A DNA stretch of 64,000 nucleotides, from assembly GCA_030762935.1 (NCBI GenBank), contig CM060890.1, positions 66,714,765 through 66,778,764 of the forward strand, read 5' to 3'. The DNA is from Hymenopus coronatus. Its lineage: Eukaryota > Arthropoda > Insecta > Mantodea > Hymenopodidae. This document shows positions 1-10,530 of the stretch, one piece after another. Position numbers and translations under genes: made by a program. The notes beneath the pieces are model-generated. The model had not been told where the DNA came from. It searched no databases and was given only the letters and a program-made list of their open reading frames with translations. How positions within the stretch are numbered: position 1 is the first letter of the stretch; the number at the start of each line of letters is the position of its first letter.

Positions 1-274
1 AATTACCCTTTTTTGTCTTGATACTGTCTAGATATTAATGTTCTCTGGGTTATATTTTATGTAAATAATACTAATTACAAGTACGTCAAATCCATCTTCA
101 ATCCTGTATATTTTAATTATGATAAGTCATAAAAACAAATTATATCTGTTTTAATATCATTTCCTTGTCTTTATACTGATAAAATTAATAGTCAACTGAT
201 GCTACATTTCTGACACATTACTCTGATAACTTATTGAAAATAGGTAGTTTTTTTTTTCCTTTTTTTTTTTTCTT

Positions 275-655
275 TTTCTATGTTGGCATGAAAGACTGCT
301 TGATTTTGCTCAAAGTCTTCTTTATTAGGCCTTAGGTTCTTTTAGTGTGTAAATGAACACCTTGGGACCAACAGATTTCTCTCTTCTGAAGGAAACCTTG
401 CTAATGCAGTAACATTATTAGCATAACCCTCATAAGTGTTCAAGACTTAAAGAGTCCAATGTGCATTAAAGGATGCAAGGTGAAATTGACAATGGTGACT
501 AGGTATTAAACTGTCTTTTCTTTCCTGTGCATTATGGGCCTTAACCTTGGTTGATATGCCTGAAAAAAAATGCATCGTCCTCCAGCGGTGTAGAACCCAC
601 AACCTTGGGTACACTAGCATCGTAACCACCACACCATGATAATGAAAACAAAGTG
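275..655 (-). repeat. tRNA-derived SINE (family V)
   Basis: Read on the minus strand from 655 downward: a tRNA-like head with A-box-like GTGGTTACGATGCTAG and B-box-like GGTTCTACACC, then a body ending in a 3' domain (AGCAAAATCAAGCAGTCTTT). The body recurs inverted at about 1640-1790, and the 3' domain recurs with a different head at 32395-32640. ORFs across it are accidental. Confidence 0.65.
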
Positions 656-784
656 CATGTTTGGGATATTCTAGCAAAACTCTTTTGTTTCATTAAAATA
701 TCATATTGTAATATAGATCGTAATACAGATAATAAAGTTTCAAATTGAGTGAAAGTATTCATATACAATGGATGGTCCATAATT

Positions 785-1015
785 TGTATAGGTAGAGTCA
801 GACTGAAATATTCAATGACATAGCTGGGATTTGAACCAGGGATCTCTGTCTAGCCAGTTGCTCTAACCACTGAGCTACCATATCAACATGCCGGCATGGT
901 ATTAAAATTCGTCCACTGACTTGCATGCTACCTGGTAGACCACAAAGTGATCACAAATTATTTTGAGATAACATATCTCAATGGCGACTTTCAATGCCGT
1001 AAGTACTTTATGCCT
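785..1015 (-). repeat. tRNA-derived SINE (family II)
   Basis: Minus strand: A box (GTAGCTCAGTGG-like) and B box (GGTTCAAATCCC-like), then ATTGAATATTTCAGTCTGAC. The preceding part (TAAGT...AATGG...ATTTGAGATCAC) matches the other family II copies at 21800, 24525, 28903, 30453, 59770 and 60065. It is a tRNA relative, not a tRNA gene: the cloverleaf is broken. Confidence 0.8.
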
Positions 1016-1093
1016 AGGACTTAAATCTATGTAAGGTTTTTATGACATAAGTTAACTCCAAATTATATTTGAATTGTCCAATACTTTTTCATT

Positions 1094-1329
1094 GGCCGCG
1101 CCGTGGCCGAATGGTTAGACCACTTGCCTCTCATCTAGATGGCCTGGGTTCGATTCCAAGCGACTGCATGTGAGATTTATGGTGAGATTTGTCAGGTTTT
1201 CTCCGGGTTCTCTGGTTTCCCCCACCATCACTTCCACCGGTGCTCCATCTTCATTCATGTATCATTGGTGTCACTGCCTGCCGTGCCATAAGTAGTTAAA
1301 GCAGGCATTAAACACTACCAAAAAAAAAA
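1094..1329 (+). repeat. tRNA-derived SINE (family I) with target-site duplication
   Basis: A tRNA-like head with A box GTGGCCGAATGGTTAGACCA and B box GGTTCGATTCC is followed by a body with TTTTCTCCGGGTTCTCTGG and a tail CCATAAGTAGTTAAAGCAGG ending in poly-A. Imperfect flanking direct repeats ACTTTTTCATT (1083) and ACTTTGTCATT (1329) look like the target-site duplication. Another near-complete copy lies inverted at 20487-20726. Confidence 0.88.
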
Positions 1330-1639
1330 CTTTGTCATTCCATTAAAGTCATGTTGATTTTCAGATTTTGTTCCATCTGTACCCTGTCCTTAACTGCATA
1401 GTCATATTACTGGGTCTTCTTAAAAATGTTTTTGAAGACAGTGTATATTGGGGGTATATAATCAATATAAAATAATTGATACTCTTTCAGTGTGCAAAAA
1501 TTAGAGAGATCTATATGATTTAGAACCTAAAAAAGCATTTTTGGCAGAACTGAAGCCATGTAAAAATAACTGCAAAAATGAATGGTTAAAAATGCAAGGA
1601 TTGCCTACAATATTCTTCAGCATTTGAATAAGAAAAATA

Positions 1640-1790
1640 AATCTGAGGCTAAGGCCCATAATGCACAGGAAACAAAAGACAGTTCAATGCCTATTGTAGT
1701 CATCACTTGTCAATTACACTTTGCATCCTTCATGCATGTTTGACACAAGTCTTGAACACTTGAGGGTTATGCCAATAATGTTGCCACATT
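1640..1790 (+). repeat. Body fragment of SINE family V
   Basis: Inverted, diverged copy of 411-543: both contain AAGGCCCATAATGCACAGGA and the TCTTGAACACTT/GAGGGTTATGCC blocks. The tRNA-like head and the 3' domain are not recognisable. Confidence 0.75.
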
Positions 1791-1829
1791 CCCAAGACAT
1801 GAGCTTCTAGAACTTTCTGCATTCTGTCT

Positions 1830-2937
1830 TCTCTGTTTTTCCCATTCCTGAACCATGAATGTTCACACGTGCTCTATGGGGACCTCAGCAGCCAATCAAT
1901 GCACACAATTGATGAGATTGGAAATGTACACAGTAAATTTTTGGTGAGATTGGAGATGCGCACAGGTGCATAAACGAATATTCCCCCTGTTCCGGGAAAT
2001 TAAGCCATTCAGATGGCAACAATGTGTTTTGGAGGATATCAAAAATTCACTGGCACTATAATCATTATCATGGTCCAGATGCTCTGATATACACCCAGAA
2101 GTGAGCTCATATTCTTCCAGAGCAATTTACACACACAACATGTATAAATGTTAACAGTGTATGTCCGAGTAAATTATTTTACATGTGAATAGCATTTGAG
2201 ATTTATACTTACGAATGTAGGTTTTTAAAGGAAAATATTAATTTTGGAAGGAATGATTGACAGACATATTTTCCTGATTTATTTGCAATTAATGTTTTAT
2301 AAAGAAATTTTAATTGTACTGCAGCATTCATTGACCATTGGAAGTATTACAACGCTATGCAAAATAAAAGTACCCATGTAGTTTACTGCTCTAAAGGAAA
2401 TTTTTTTACGAAAGAGATTCTATTAATCTCTCATATATTTGGCACAGGTTATATACATGGGTAATTCCATGAAAACATGGACACTACATTGAGAATTCAA
2501 AATGTCAGTATCTCTTTGTCTTTTTGTTTTTCAATAGTCTATTATGTTAGAAATGGCAACAATAACATTTCCTGGAAAATCATTGTTGACAACATGGTTG
2601 ACATTGAAAGTCTTTGTAGCTGTGAACCTGTCATTTCTACCTTTACTTGAAGTGGCAACAAAATACAATCATATAAGTGCACTATTTTTGTGTTATATAA
2701 GTTATAGAGTAGCTAGTTTTCTGCTATTACTGTGATAAACAGCTTGATTGCAACAAAGGTTGTCTGTAAAAACAACAGAAGCAAACCTGTTAAAAATTGT
2801 AATATGGATCACAATTACACTCTAAAAATAGTATGAAAGAAGTAATAAGTATTCTGAAAATGTCTTTTATTGTATGCTGATATGCTGTAATGTGGTAGTG
2901 ATGCTACCAAAATTGTTTTGCATCTAAATACTTATTT
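1830..2937. other. No recognisable feature
   Basis: AT-rich sequence without a supported gene or recognised repeat. The short ORF at 2544-2735 has no family resemblance. Confidence 0.5.
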
Positions 2938-3081
2938 GATTCCAAAATTGTAATTTGGGTTACATGTAAAGTGGGTCACAGGGGGCTGAAATTGGCATCA
3001 CTCCCTTTAGATTCCAAAATTGTAATTTGGGTTACATGTAAAGTGGGTCACAGGGGGCTGAAATTGGCATCACTCCCTTTA
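2938..3081. repeat. Perfect 72-bp tandem duplication
   Basis: Positions 2938-3009 and 3010-3081 appear identical, each starting GATTCCAAAATTGTAATTTG and ending CACTCCCTTTA. No coding frame is associated. Confidence 0.95.
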
Positions 3082-3254
3082 AAGATTTCAACACTTTAAT
3101 TATTTCACAGACTCATTTAGACATGCTGAGATTGACTTAGGATTACGATTAATGCCTTACATTTTTGATAGGGGTCCTGAATTAGGGAAAATGGAAATTA
3201 AATCAATTGAAATAAAATTTCAAATTAGAAGCTATACTGTTGCCTGATTATAAC

Positions 3255-3995
3255 AACAATTAAATATTATCAGCATCACTGTGGTACGCTCGGAAACAGC
3301 ACCCAAAAGGCATAGCCTCAGATAACTTGGTTCACTCAAAGAACATAATTGTGGCCTATCTAGATAAAATACTTCCGGAACCACCCTTGCTATCATCAAT
3401 AGAAGCACTCAATATTTGGTCTGATGGTGCAGTTTGCAATTCAAGAATAAATTCATTACTGCAGCAAAAGTATGGAATTGTAATAAATTGGAACTTCTTG
3501 CCATTACATATGAGAAGGGTTGTTGGCATTGGTGCTGTTGTAGAAAGGTTAAACTGTAACTAAGGTAGAGACATTTGTTGCTGCAGCAAATAAAGGCATT
3601 ATCTTAAATGTTAACAAATGAAAGATGAGGTAAAAGGAATACAGCACTAGATCTGAATCACCTATTCTCAGGTGCTATAACAATAAAATGTCTTTCAAAA
3701 AACCACTGTGAAGAACAGAAATGGGCAAGTCCTGATGTTATCATACAAGTTAGGATAGTTCAACTTCTATTTGTGGTCTGAATGACAGAATTATACCAGG
3801 AGACTAGGGATTGTATGACAAAAAAACTTTATCCACGACAAGTGTTAAACTTGGTTGAGGAAGAATACAGAATTAGCACTGTAGAAAAATTTGGGCAATT
3901 ATGGAGGTAGCCAGAAGAAGCGGAAGAAATCTTTTACAGCAAGGAATAAATACATAATCTACAGCCACCAGAATTTGTGAATTATAAGTTACATT
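3255..3995 (+). pseudogene. DNA-transposon protein relic (GIG-motif family)
   Basis: Conceptual translation in shifting frames gives IIVAYLDKILPEPPLLSSIE, ALNIWSDGAVCNSRIN, INWNFLPLHMRRVVGIGAVV and, near 3830-3960, a tail reading LVEEEYRISTVEKFGQLWR then EEIFYSKE. This follows the pattern I know from a widespread, uncharacterised transposon-associated protein of invertebrates (SDG...FKN, W.FFATSHGKG..DGIGG, YPG.V...EEEY.V). Stops and frameshifts make it dead. I see no terminal inverted repeats, so the element's borders are unknown. The functional assignment is by recall of pattern only. Confidence 0.6.
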
Positions 3996-4067
3996 TCAAT
4001 TTTGTAATGTGTACATTGGAAAAATGAGTCAAATTTACACTTGAATTGCTTCACTAAGTAATTACTT

Positions 4068-4114
4068 ACCTGGACATGTTTCGAAGGCATATGTTGCGTA
4101 CATCATCAACAGAT
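4068..4114 (-). ncRNA. Hammerhead-like motif, second copy
   Basis: Same 47-nt motif in the main PLE copy. Stem I, core and GAAACAUGUC are identical to the copy at 6651-6697, but a G to C change in stem II (GUACGC against GCCUUC) weakens the stem. This copy is therefore more decayed. Confidence 0.55.
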
Positions 4115-4295
4115 TTCGACTGGCCGGCCTGTTGTTGGTATTTTCTGTGGACTCTTCTCCTTTCTCTGGTGGCTGATAGATGAACTTGTAGAGTGGGTTG
4201 TCATCAGCGAATTCCAAAATTCATCAGGCTAGGTTTTTGTTTTAAAATAAAGATCTTTTCCCACATGTTTAATTCTAGCGCTCACTGTACTGATT

Positions 4296-6579
4296 TTAAC
4301 AAGTGGACATTAGCTTCGATTCTATGGCTGATTTCTCCATTTGGTTGTTTTTTAAGTGTGCCAGATGTTCCTTCAACCTGGTTCCTATGTTTCTTCTGGT
4401 TTGTCCTATGTATCTTTTGTCACTGTTTTTACAGTTGATTCTGTAAATTCCTGATTTCTTGGATGCAGGTGTTTTGTCCAACTTGTTCTTTATAAGGTTT
4501 TTTATGCTATGTTAGTTTTGTGGGGCTAAGAAGATGTTGTGTTCCTTGAAGATCTTTTTAAATTTGGTGATGGCCTGAGGGTGGAATGTGAATTTTTTGA
4601 AAATATTCTGGTTTTTATCTGCCATGAGGGTGGTTGTAGCTGCTATTTTTCTCTTTCTCTCTATTGTTTTTAGTTTTTTCAGGACAAGTGTTTTGTTAAA
4701 ACCATTGTTCTCGGCAGTTCTTATTATTTGGTTAAGCTCTTTTTCATATTCTATCTTCTCCATAGGGACGTTAAGTAATCTATTTATCAAACTGTGGATA
4801 ATTACATGTTTGTGGCTAGTTGGGTTGAAGCTGTTAGATTTTATGTGGTTGTCTGTATGCGTGTCCTTCCTGAAGATTCCAAATTCCAGCTTTTATAGTT
4901 TCTGATAATTTTGAGGTCCAAAAATGGAAGGGTGTTGTCTTTCTCGGTTTCCATGGTAAATTTTATCTCTGGGATTTGTAAATTTAGTAGCAGCAGTGCA
5001 TCTTCTATTAGTTTAGCATTTACTATGGCGAATACATCATCGACATACCTGAACCAAGTTTTGAAAATGTGAGGGAATCCATTGGTGATTTTTGTTTCGA
5101 AAAAGCTCATGAATAAATTTGCCAGGAATGGTGACAGGGGACTATGCATTGTGAGGCCTGATTTCTGTTTATAATATTTGCCATTGAAGATGAAGAAGGA
5201 TTGTTCAATGCAGATGTGGATGAGTTTAGAATATTCTTTGATTACTTCTTTCATTAAGTTTATGGATTGAAACCATTGTTGGCAGTATTGTAATAGGGTG
5301 GTAATGGGGATGCTTGTAAATAAGGAACTGACGTCGAAGGATACAAGGTGATAATTCTAGGTCTTTATGTTGTTGATTAGTTCTATGGAATTATTTATCC
5401 TTCGGGTTTCAAATTTAGGGAGACTGAGTAATTTTTTGTTTAGCCATTGGGCTAGGTTATAGGTAGGTGCATTGATGTTGTTTACTATTAATCTCATTTT
5501 GTTTCCTAGCTTGTGGATTTTGGGCAGTCCGTACATAGAAGGAATAGATGGATTGTCTATTTTCAATCTCCAATGATTTCGGGATAATGTTGCTGGTTTT
5601 TATTGCATTGTTTATGGCGGTTGTGCATTTGCGTAAAGGATTGAATTTTCTCGTAGTGAACTCGTCACTCGCCAAAGATTCTTCTATGCGACTTATGTAG
5701 TCTTCTGTATTTAGTATGACCATTTTGTTTCCTTTGTCAGCTTTTGTGTAAATGACATCTTTTTAGTTCAAGGATTTTATGATGTGTTTGAAAGGGTTGC
5801 TTTTTGGTTTCTTTTTCTGAATGTTTGCTAATGGCTTTTCACATTTAATCCTTATTGCATTTTTCTCGGCAGCGGCTTTTCCTTCTATAGCAACCTCGAT
5901 ATCAACTACGAATTCTTCTACATTTCTAGAGTGTTGCACGCATGTTTTCTGTCCTTTATTAAGAAATTCCAGTTCTTCTATTCTGAATGTTTTGTCCGAA
6001 AGATTAATCACATTTTGGGAATTATGCTTGTCTGTTTTGATTCTGTGTGGCGTCGGGCTTAGATTTTGGACCTTCTTTTTCTGACACGAAACCTTTTTAT
6101 TTACTTTTTTGGCGATTTTATCAAATGAATTTTGTTCTAGATTTGTCCATAGCGTATTTCCTATTATTTTTGAAAGTTTGAGAAGTAGTTGGTATGTCTC
6201 AATATCTAAATTCCGCTAGTGTGCTATAATGTTTGGAAATTTCCATATGAATTACTTTCCTCTCCAATGTTTTTTGTTCACATCAGTTATTATTGTATTT
6301 TATGGATTTTCTAATGAATTTTGGGCAGATCTTTTTTCTAAGGCAGGTTTTAAGGAATTTTATATCCGCTGAGATTAAGCGCCGCTTTTTTTTAAGTTTT
6401 AAATAGCGTTTGAAATCTTGTTTGTAGCCACAGAGCACGTGGTTGAAAGAAGCATGCATATTATAGCCGCTTACCTCGTGATCGTCCATTTTGATAATGC
6501 CAAATTGCCGGTGTCTCTTCCAACTGACATAAAGGCCAAATAAATGATCAAAAGAATCAAAATACTGGAAGTGGTACAC
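4296..6579 (-). pseudogene. PLE polyprotein: reverse transcriptase plus GIY-YIG endonuclease
   Basis: The ORF pieces are 6579-6283 (N-terminal), 6011-5763, 5723-5457, 5566-5357, 5254-4841 (RT palm with catalytic YVDD), 4790-4512 (thumb/linker) and 4481-4296 (GIY-YIG). The RT would copy element RNA and the GIY-YIG nuclease would nick target DNA. The linker and GIY-YIG pieces are in the same frame, split only by a TAA at 4512-4514. Inside the GIY-YIG domain about 29 bp present in the neighbouring copy (encoding the VASHAWNNSH part) are missing, which shifts the frame. The gene is not functional as it stands. Confidence 0.9.
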
Positions 6580-6593
6580 AGTGAAGCATAATT

Positions 6594-7198
6594 ACACATT
6601 GGAAAAATGAGTCGAATTTACACTTGAATTGCTTCACTAAGTAATTAATTACCTGGACATGTTTCGAAGGCATATGTTGCCTACATCATCAACAGATTTC
6701 GACTGGCCGGCCTGTTGTTGGTATTTTCTGTGGACTCTTCTCCTTTCTCTGGTGGCTGATAGATGAACTTGTAGAGCGGGTTGTCATCGGCAGGAATTCT
6801 AAAATTCATCAGGCTAGGTTTTTGTTTTAAAATAAAGATCTTCTCCCATATGTTTAATTCTAGCGGTCGCTGTACTGATTTTAACAAGTGGACATTAGCT
6901 TCGATTCTATGGCTATTGTTCCAAGCATGTGAGGCTACTGCTGATTTCTCCATTTAGTTGTTTCTTAAGTGTGCCAGATGTTCCTTCAACCTGGTTCCTA
7001 TGTTTCTTCTTGTTTGTCCTATGTATCTTTTGTCACAGTTTTTACAGTTGATTCTGTAAATTCCTGATTTCTTGGATGCAGGTGTTTTGTCCAACTTGTT
7101 CTTTATAAGGTTTTTTATGCTATGTTAGTTTTGTGGGGCTAAGAAGATGTTGTGTTCCTTGAAGATCTTTTTAAATTTGTTGAAGGCCTGCGGGTGGA
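6594..7198 (-). mobile_element. Tandem 5'-truncated PLE copy (pseudo-LTR)
   Basis: Repeats 4012-4592 with few differences, starting ACATTGGAAAAATGAGTC and including the whole GIY-YIG coding end (6953-6681: EKSAVASHAWNNSHRIEANV...). The C-terminal part is intact here, including the segment deleted in the main copy. Homology ends near GAAGGCCTGCGGGTGGAA at 7198. Head-to-tail joining at 6593/6594 is exact, as expected for PLE tandem insertion. Confidence 0.92.
6651..6697 (-). ncRNA. Hammerhead-like ribozyme motif in the PLE pseudo-LTR
   Basis: On the minus strand a 47-nt motif folds as a minimal hammerhead: stem I AUCUG/CAGGU (five pairs, one wobble), core UUGAUGA (consensus CUGAUGA, first base changed), stem II GUAGGC/GCCUUC around a 7-nt loop with a U:U mismatch and one bulged U, then GAAA, a CAUG mini stem III, and UC before stem I. 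Hammerheads in PLE pseudo-LTRs are established, typically with such a tiny palindromic stem III that works as a dimer. Activity is uncertain because of the core change. Confidence 0.65.
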
Positions 7199-7623
7199 AA
7201 TGTCGGTCACATTGTTCATGTAGCATGGGTAACAGTTATTTTTCATATTTACACATAGTGTGTTGAAATTGAAAATAATATTATTTATAATTACATGTTG
7301 AATATTCACTTGTGCAGAAATGTAGTATCACACATGCTTTTGAAGTTATATGGAGGAGAAATAAAATATTTGGAAGGAGCTTCATGAACATATGTCTTTT
7401 TTGTGTCACATATTAAAAATAATTTGTATAGCTTTTCTTGGAATATCAGGTGATCTTTTCTTTACATGTTTACAATGTACATGATCTATAGTTTACAAAT
7501 ATATTTAAACACCAGTGGCTATAAGAGCAATGTCTGAAACTATTAAAATGAAAGAGCAATTAATGTGAGTCAAAATAATGATATTCTCTACAAAAAAGGA
7601 AAAAATTACAGTTTGTGTAAAAA
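7199..7623. other. No recognisable feature
   Basis: AT-rich spacer between the PLE and the first 0.9-kb repeat; no frame or repeat recognised. Confidence 0.5.
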
Positions 7624-8355
7624 AACTCTTTATGTTCCATTCACATGACTTTCTCGACATCTCTGCAACAAATTATTGTTAAAAAACTTATGCTTCTATT
7701 TACTTCATGCTAATATAGAAAAAAATAGCAGAAATAGTCTTATTACTTGCTTCCTTGTAAGTGGAAGAGAAATAAGGGAGTACCAAGGTTAAAGTATAGT
7801 CAAAAGCTGGTTGCTATGTGACTGAAGTTCATTTGTTTGTATGGACAGGAATTGACAAAATTCCTGTGTAAGAAAAGTGTAAGTTTTTTAAAGGCAAAAC
7901 CAAAAATAAGGAATATCTAAAAACGATCAACTCCACTAAAAAAAAGTATGTAACATAAATTGTGTGTTTTAATATTCTGTACATTTTTTGTGTGGTAGGT
8001 TTTTGTCTATCTCTTATGGTTTAGCAGTTATGCAAAATTCCGTGAAATTTATTCAGAATAAAGCAGTCTTCAGAGGCTATTCCCAGAAAATTCAAGATAT
8101 ACATTTTATTTGTCAGGTAAATATCGTTCATATACAATATACTGAAATACCAAGTTTGGTATTTTACTGACTTCGTTTCTGAGATATCATCTTCACAGAC
8201 ACACACACACACACACACATGGACCTTTTTCTGAAAATGCTTTTTTTTGATACAGGGGGCTCTAAAACATATTTCCGGTGAAATCTTAGTATCAAATTTT
8301 TGGGTGGAGTGCAGTGCCTTCTCTTTACACTATGTACATGGTACATGTAGTGAAA
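7624..8355 (-). repeat. 0.9-kb palindrome-ended repeat, copy 1
   Basis: The family's + orientation starts with a palindrome (ACTTTCTCTATACACTATGT then its mirror), passes conserved blocks (CCAAACTTGGTATTTAAGTT; TTGATTTTCTCAAAAATGGC; GGGAATAGCCTCTGAAGA; CAACTCCTGTCCATACAAA) and ends GAAAGTCATGTGAATGGAAC then CATCAGATTTTT. This copy is inverted. The family is noncoding; ORFs over it are accidental. It contains a short CA-repeat at 8200-8219. Confidence 0.9.
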
Positions 8356-8521
8356 GTAAAAATGGGATTGAATCCACATTCCAACACCTCTTTTCAGCAG
8401 TAACACACTTTAACAAGTTCAGCTATCCTAAGTATAGACACGACAGTTGCTCATTAAACTTAACATTTGTAAAAAAAAGCACCCAACACTGGAGTCATTT
8501 TACTTTTGGTCCACTACTTAA

Positions 8522-9403
8522 TCAAAACATTTTTACTTTTTCTACACATACTATGTACATAGTGTATAGAGAAGATATTGTATTGCACCCAAAAACTCAA
8601 CACCAAGATTTCACCAGAAATACATTTTTGGACCCCCTAAATACAAAAAACGCATTTTTAGAAAAATGTCCATTTATATATGCATGCATCATAGCTCAAA
8701 AAGGAAAAAACTGTTAAATACCAAACTTTATATTTAACTTCAGTATCTTCCAAGGATGCGTCATGAAGATTTTCAAAACAATCCCATCACTCGGAATTTC
8801 CCTTAACATTGAAATTTTTTCAAAAGTTTTGATTTTCAAAAAAATGGCTCTTAACAATTTTTATTAAAATGTTTCATAGATATTTAAGATATTTACATGG
8901 CAAATAAAATGTATATCTTGAATTTTCTAGGAATGGCCTCTGAAGATCTCTTTATTCTTGATGATTTTTATTGGATTTTGCATAACTGGTAAACTATAAG
9001 AGATAGACAAAAAAACTTTCTGTAAAAAAAATTTAGATCTCGATAAAACGCACAATTTATGTTATGTACAATTTTTTTTTTTTTTTGTGGAGTTTCCCTT
9101 TTTAGAGATATTCCTTGTTATTGATTTCAGTTTTAAAATACTTAAATTTTTCTCCTATGGGAAATTGTCAATGCTTGGCCACACAAAGAAATGGGTTTCA
9201 ATCCCATAGTAACCACATTTTCAAACATTTGGCTGTTAGTTTATCTTAGTATATCCTTTAGTTCCCTTCTATTTATAAGGAACTAAGTAATAAGACCAGT
9301 TCTGTTAATGTTTTAGCATGAAATAGATAGAAAAATGGGCTTATTACCAATAATTTGTTACAGAGATGTGGAGAAAATCATGTGAATGGGGCACATCAGA
9401 TTT
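8522..9403 (+). repeat. 0.9-kb palindrome-ended repeat, copy 2
   Basis: Nearly complete copy from TTTCTACACATACTATGTAC to ATCATGTGAATGGGGCACAT. It faces copy 1 head to head with about 165 bp between, so transcription through the pair would give a long hairpin. The 156-aa ORF at 8247-8717 arises from these repeats and the spacer. Confidence 0.92.
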
Positions 9404-9596
9404 TTTAAAAGTGTATTGAAATTAAATTTGCAATATTAGTTTATAATTACTGCTGAAATATTGCTTTTCAAAACTGCAAAGTCAGTAGATGGCTGCCATG
9501 CCTTCTGAAGAGCAAAGGAAGCATATGACAAATTTCATTCGCAATGCAAGAATGTCTGAGAATTAGGTGACCCTTTGAGCAATCAACAGAAGTTGG

Positions 9597-10243
9597 GTAT
9601 TTACTTTTTTAAAAGACAGTACATCACACAAAAAAATTGGAATCTAATTTGATACCGAGATTTCTTCAGAAATATATGTTTTAAGACCCCTGAATCCAAA
9701 AAAAATTATTTTTAGAAAAATATCTGTGTATACGCATGCATGCAGCATAGCTCAAAAATGAAAAGACTATTAAACACCAAATTTGGTGTTTACGTTTGAT
9801 ATGTTCAAAGTGGAAAAATGTTCAAACATTTTGATTTTCTCAAAAATGACGATTTTGATTAATATACCGTACATTAGAGATATTTACATGACAAATAAAA
9901 TGTATATCTTGAATTTTCTGGGAATAGACTCTTAGGTCCTCTATATTTTGGATGTCTCTAGAGATATTTCAGTTATTAGCTTCAGTTTTAAAATTCATAA
10001 ACTTTTCTCATATGGAAACTTTCCATGCATAGAAACGGATTTCAATCCCACAGTATTCACATTTTAAACACTTGACTGTTGGTTTAGCCTAGTGTATTCC
10101 CTTATAATTGTGAGGAATTAAGTAATTAGACCGTTTCTAATAATTGTCTTGATTAGTATGGAGTAGATAAAAGAATAAGCCTTTTAATAATAATTTATTA
10201 CAGAGATGTAGAGAACGTCATGTGAATGGAACATATCAGATTT
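9597..10243 (+). repeat. 0.9-kb palindrome-ended repeat, copy 3 (internally deleted)
   Basis: Contains the ACCAAATTTGGTGTTTA, TTGAATTTTCTGGGAATAG and GTCATGTGAATGGAACATAT blocks in order. The terminal palindrome is lost and the region after the GGGAATAG block is shortened. Confidence 0.88.
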
Positions 10244-10254
10244 TTTGTGCAGTA

Positions 10255-10530
10255 AGTGTTTTCTATCTCTTATGGTTTACCAGTAATGCAAAATTCACCC
10301 AGAATAAAGAGGCCTTTACAGGCCATTCCCAGGAAATTAAAGTGTTACATTTTATTTGCCATGTACTTATCTTTAATATACCTATGATATTTTAATCAAA
10401 ATCGTTAAAAGCATTTTTGAAAAGATCAAAATTTTATAAATTTTTCCCACCATTTTTGTTTTTGAGTTAACATGTTCACATACACATGGGCCCACACACA
10501 CAGACCTTTTTCTAAAAATGCTTATCATTT
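10255..10530 (-). repeat. 0.9-kb repeat, copy 4 (fragment)
   Basis: Inverted fragment carrying the TTATGGTTTACCAGTAATGC, CATTCCCAGGAAATT and TTAATCAAAATCGTTA blocks. It abuts copy 5 head to head. Confidence 0.85.

Larger units (their letters stand above)
4012..6593 (-). mobile_element. Penelope-like retroelement (PLE), near full-length, decayed
   Basis: Minus-strand element whose coding pieces run from an N-terminal region (6579 downward: FLKTCLRKKICPKFIRKSI) through LNKGQKT (near 5950), RT blocks (YGLPKIHK; MHSPLSPFLANLFMSFFETK; FRYVDDVFAIV; LPFLDLKII) to a GIY-YIG endonuclease (SGIYRINC...DKRYIGQTRRN). That order (RT then C-terminal GIY-YIG) defines classical PLEs. Frameshifts and stops break it into six or more pieces. 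Its 3' end (low coordinates) is repeated in tandem immediately to the right (6594-7198), the usual pseudo-LTR layout of PLEs. Confidence 0.93.

Noticed and set aside
1094..1170. Possible serine/leucine tRNA gene
   Set aside because: The tRNA-like head continues into a SINE body, a poly-A tail and target-site duplications; a second copy exists at 20487.
8200..8220. CRISPR-like or short tandem repeats
   Set aside because: They are CA and CT microsatellites; there are no spacer-repeat arrays anywhere in the window.
8247..8717. 156-aa ORF
   Set aside because: It covers the ends of two 0.9-kb repeats and their spacer; the same sequence is stop-ridden in other copies, so it is not a gene.
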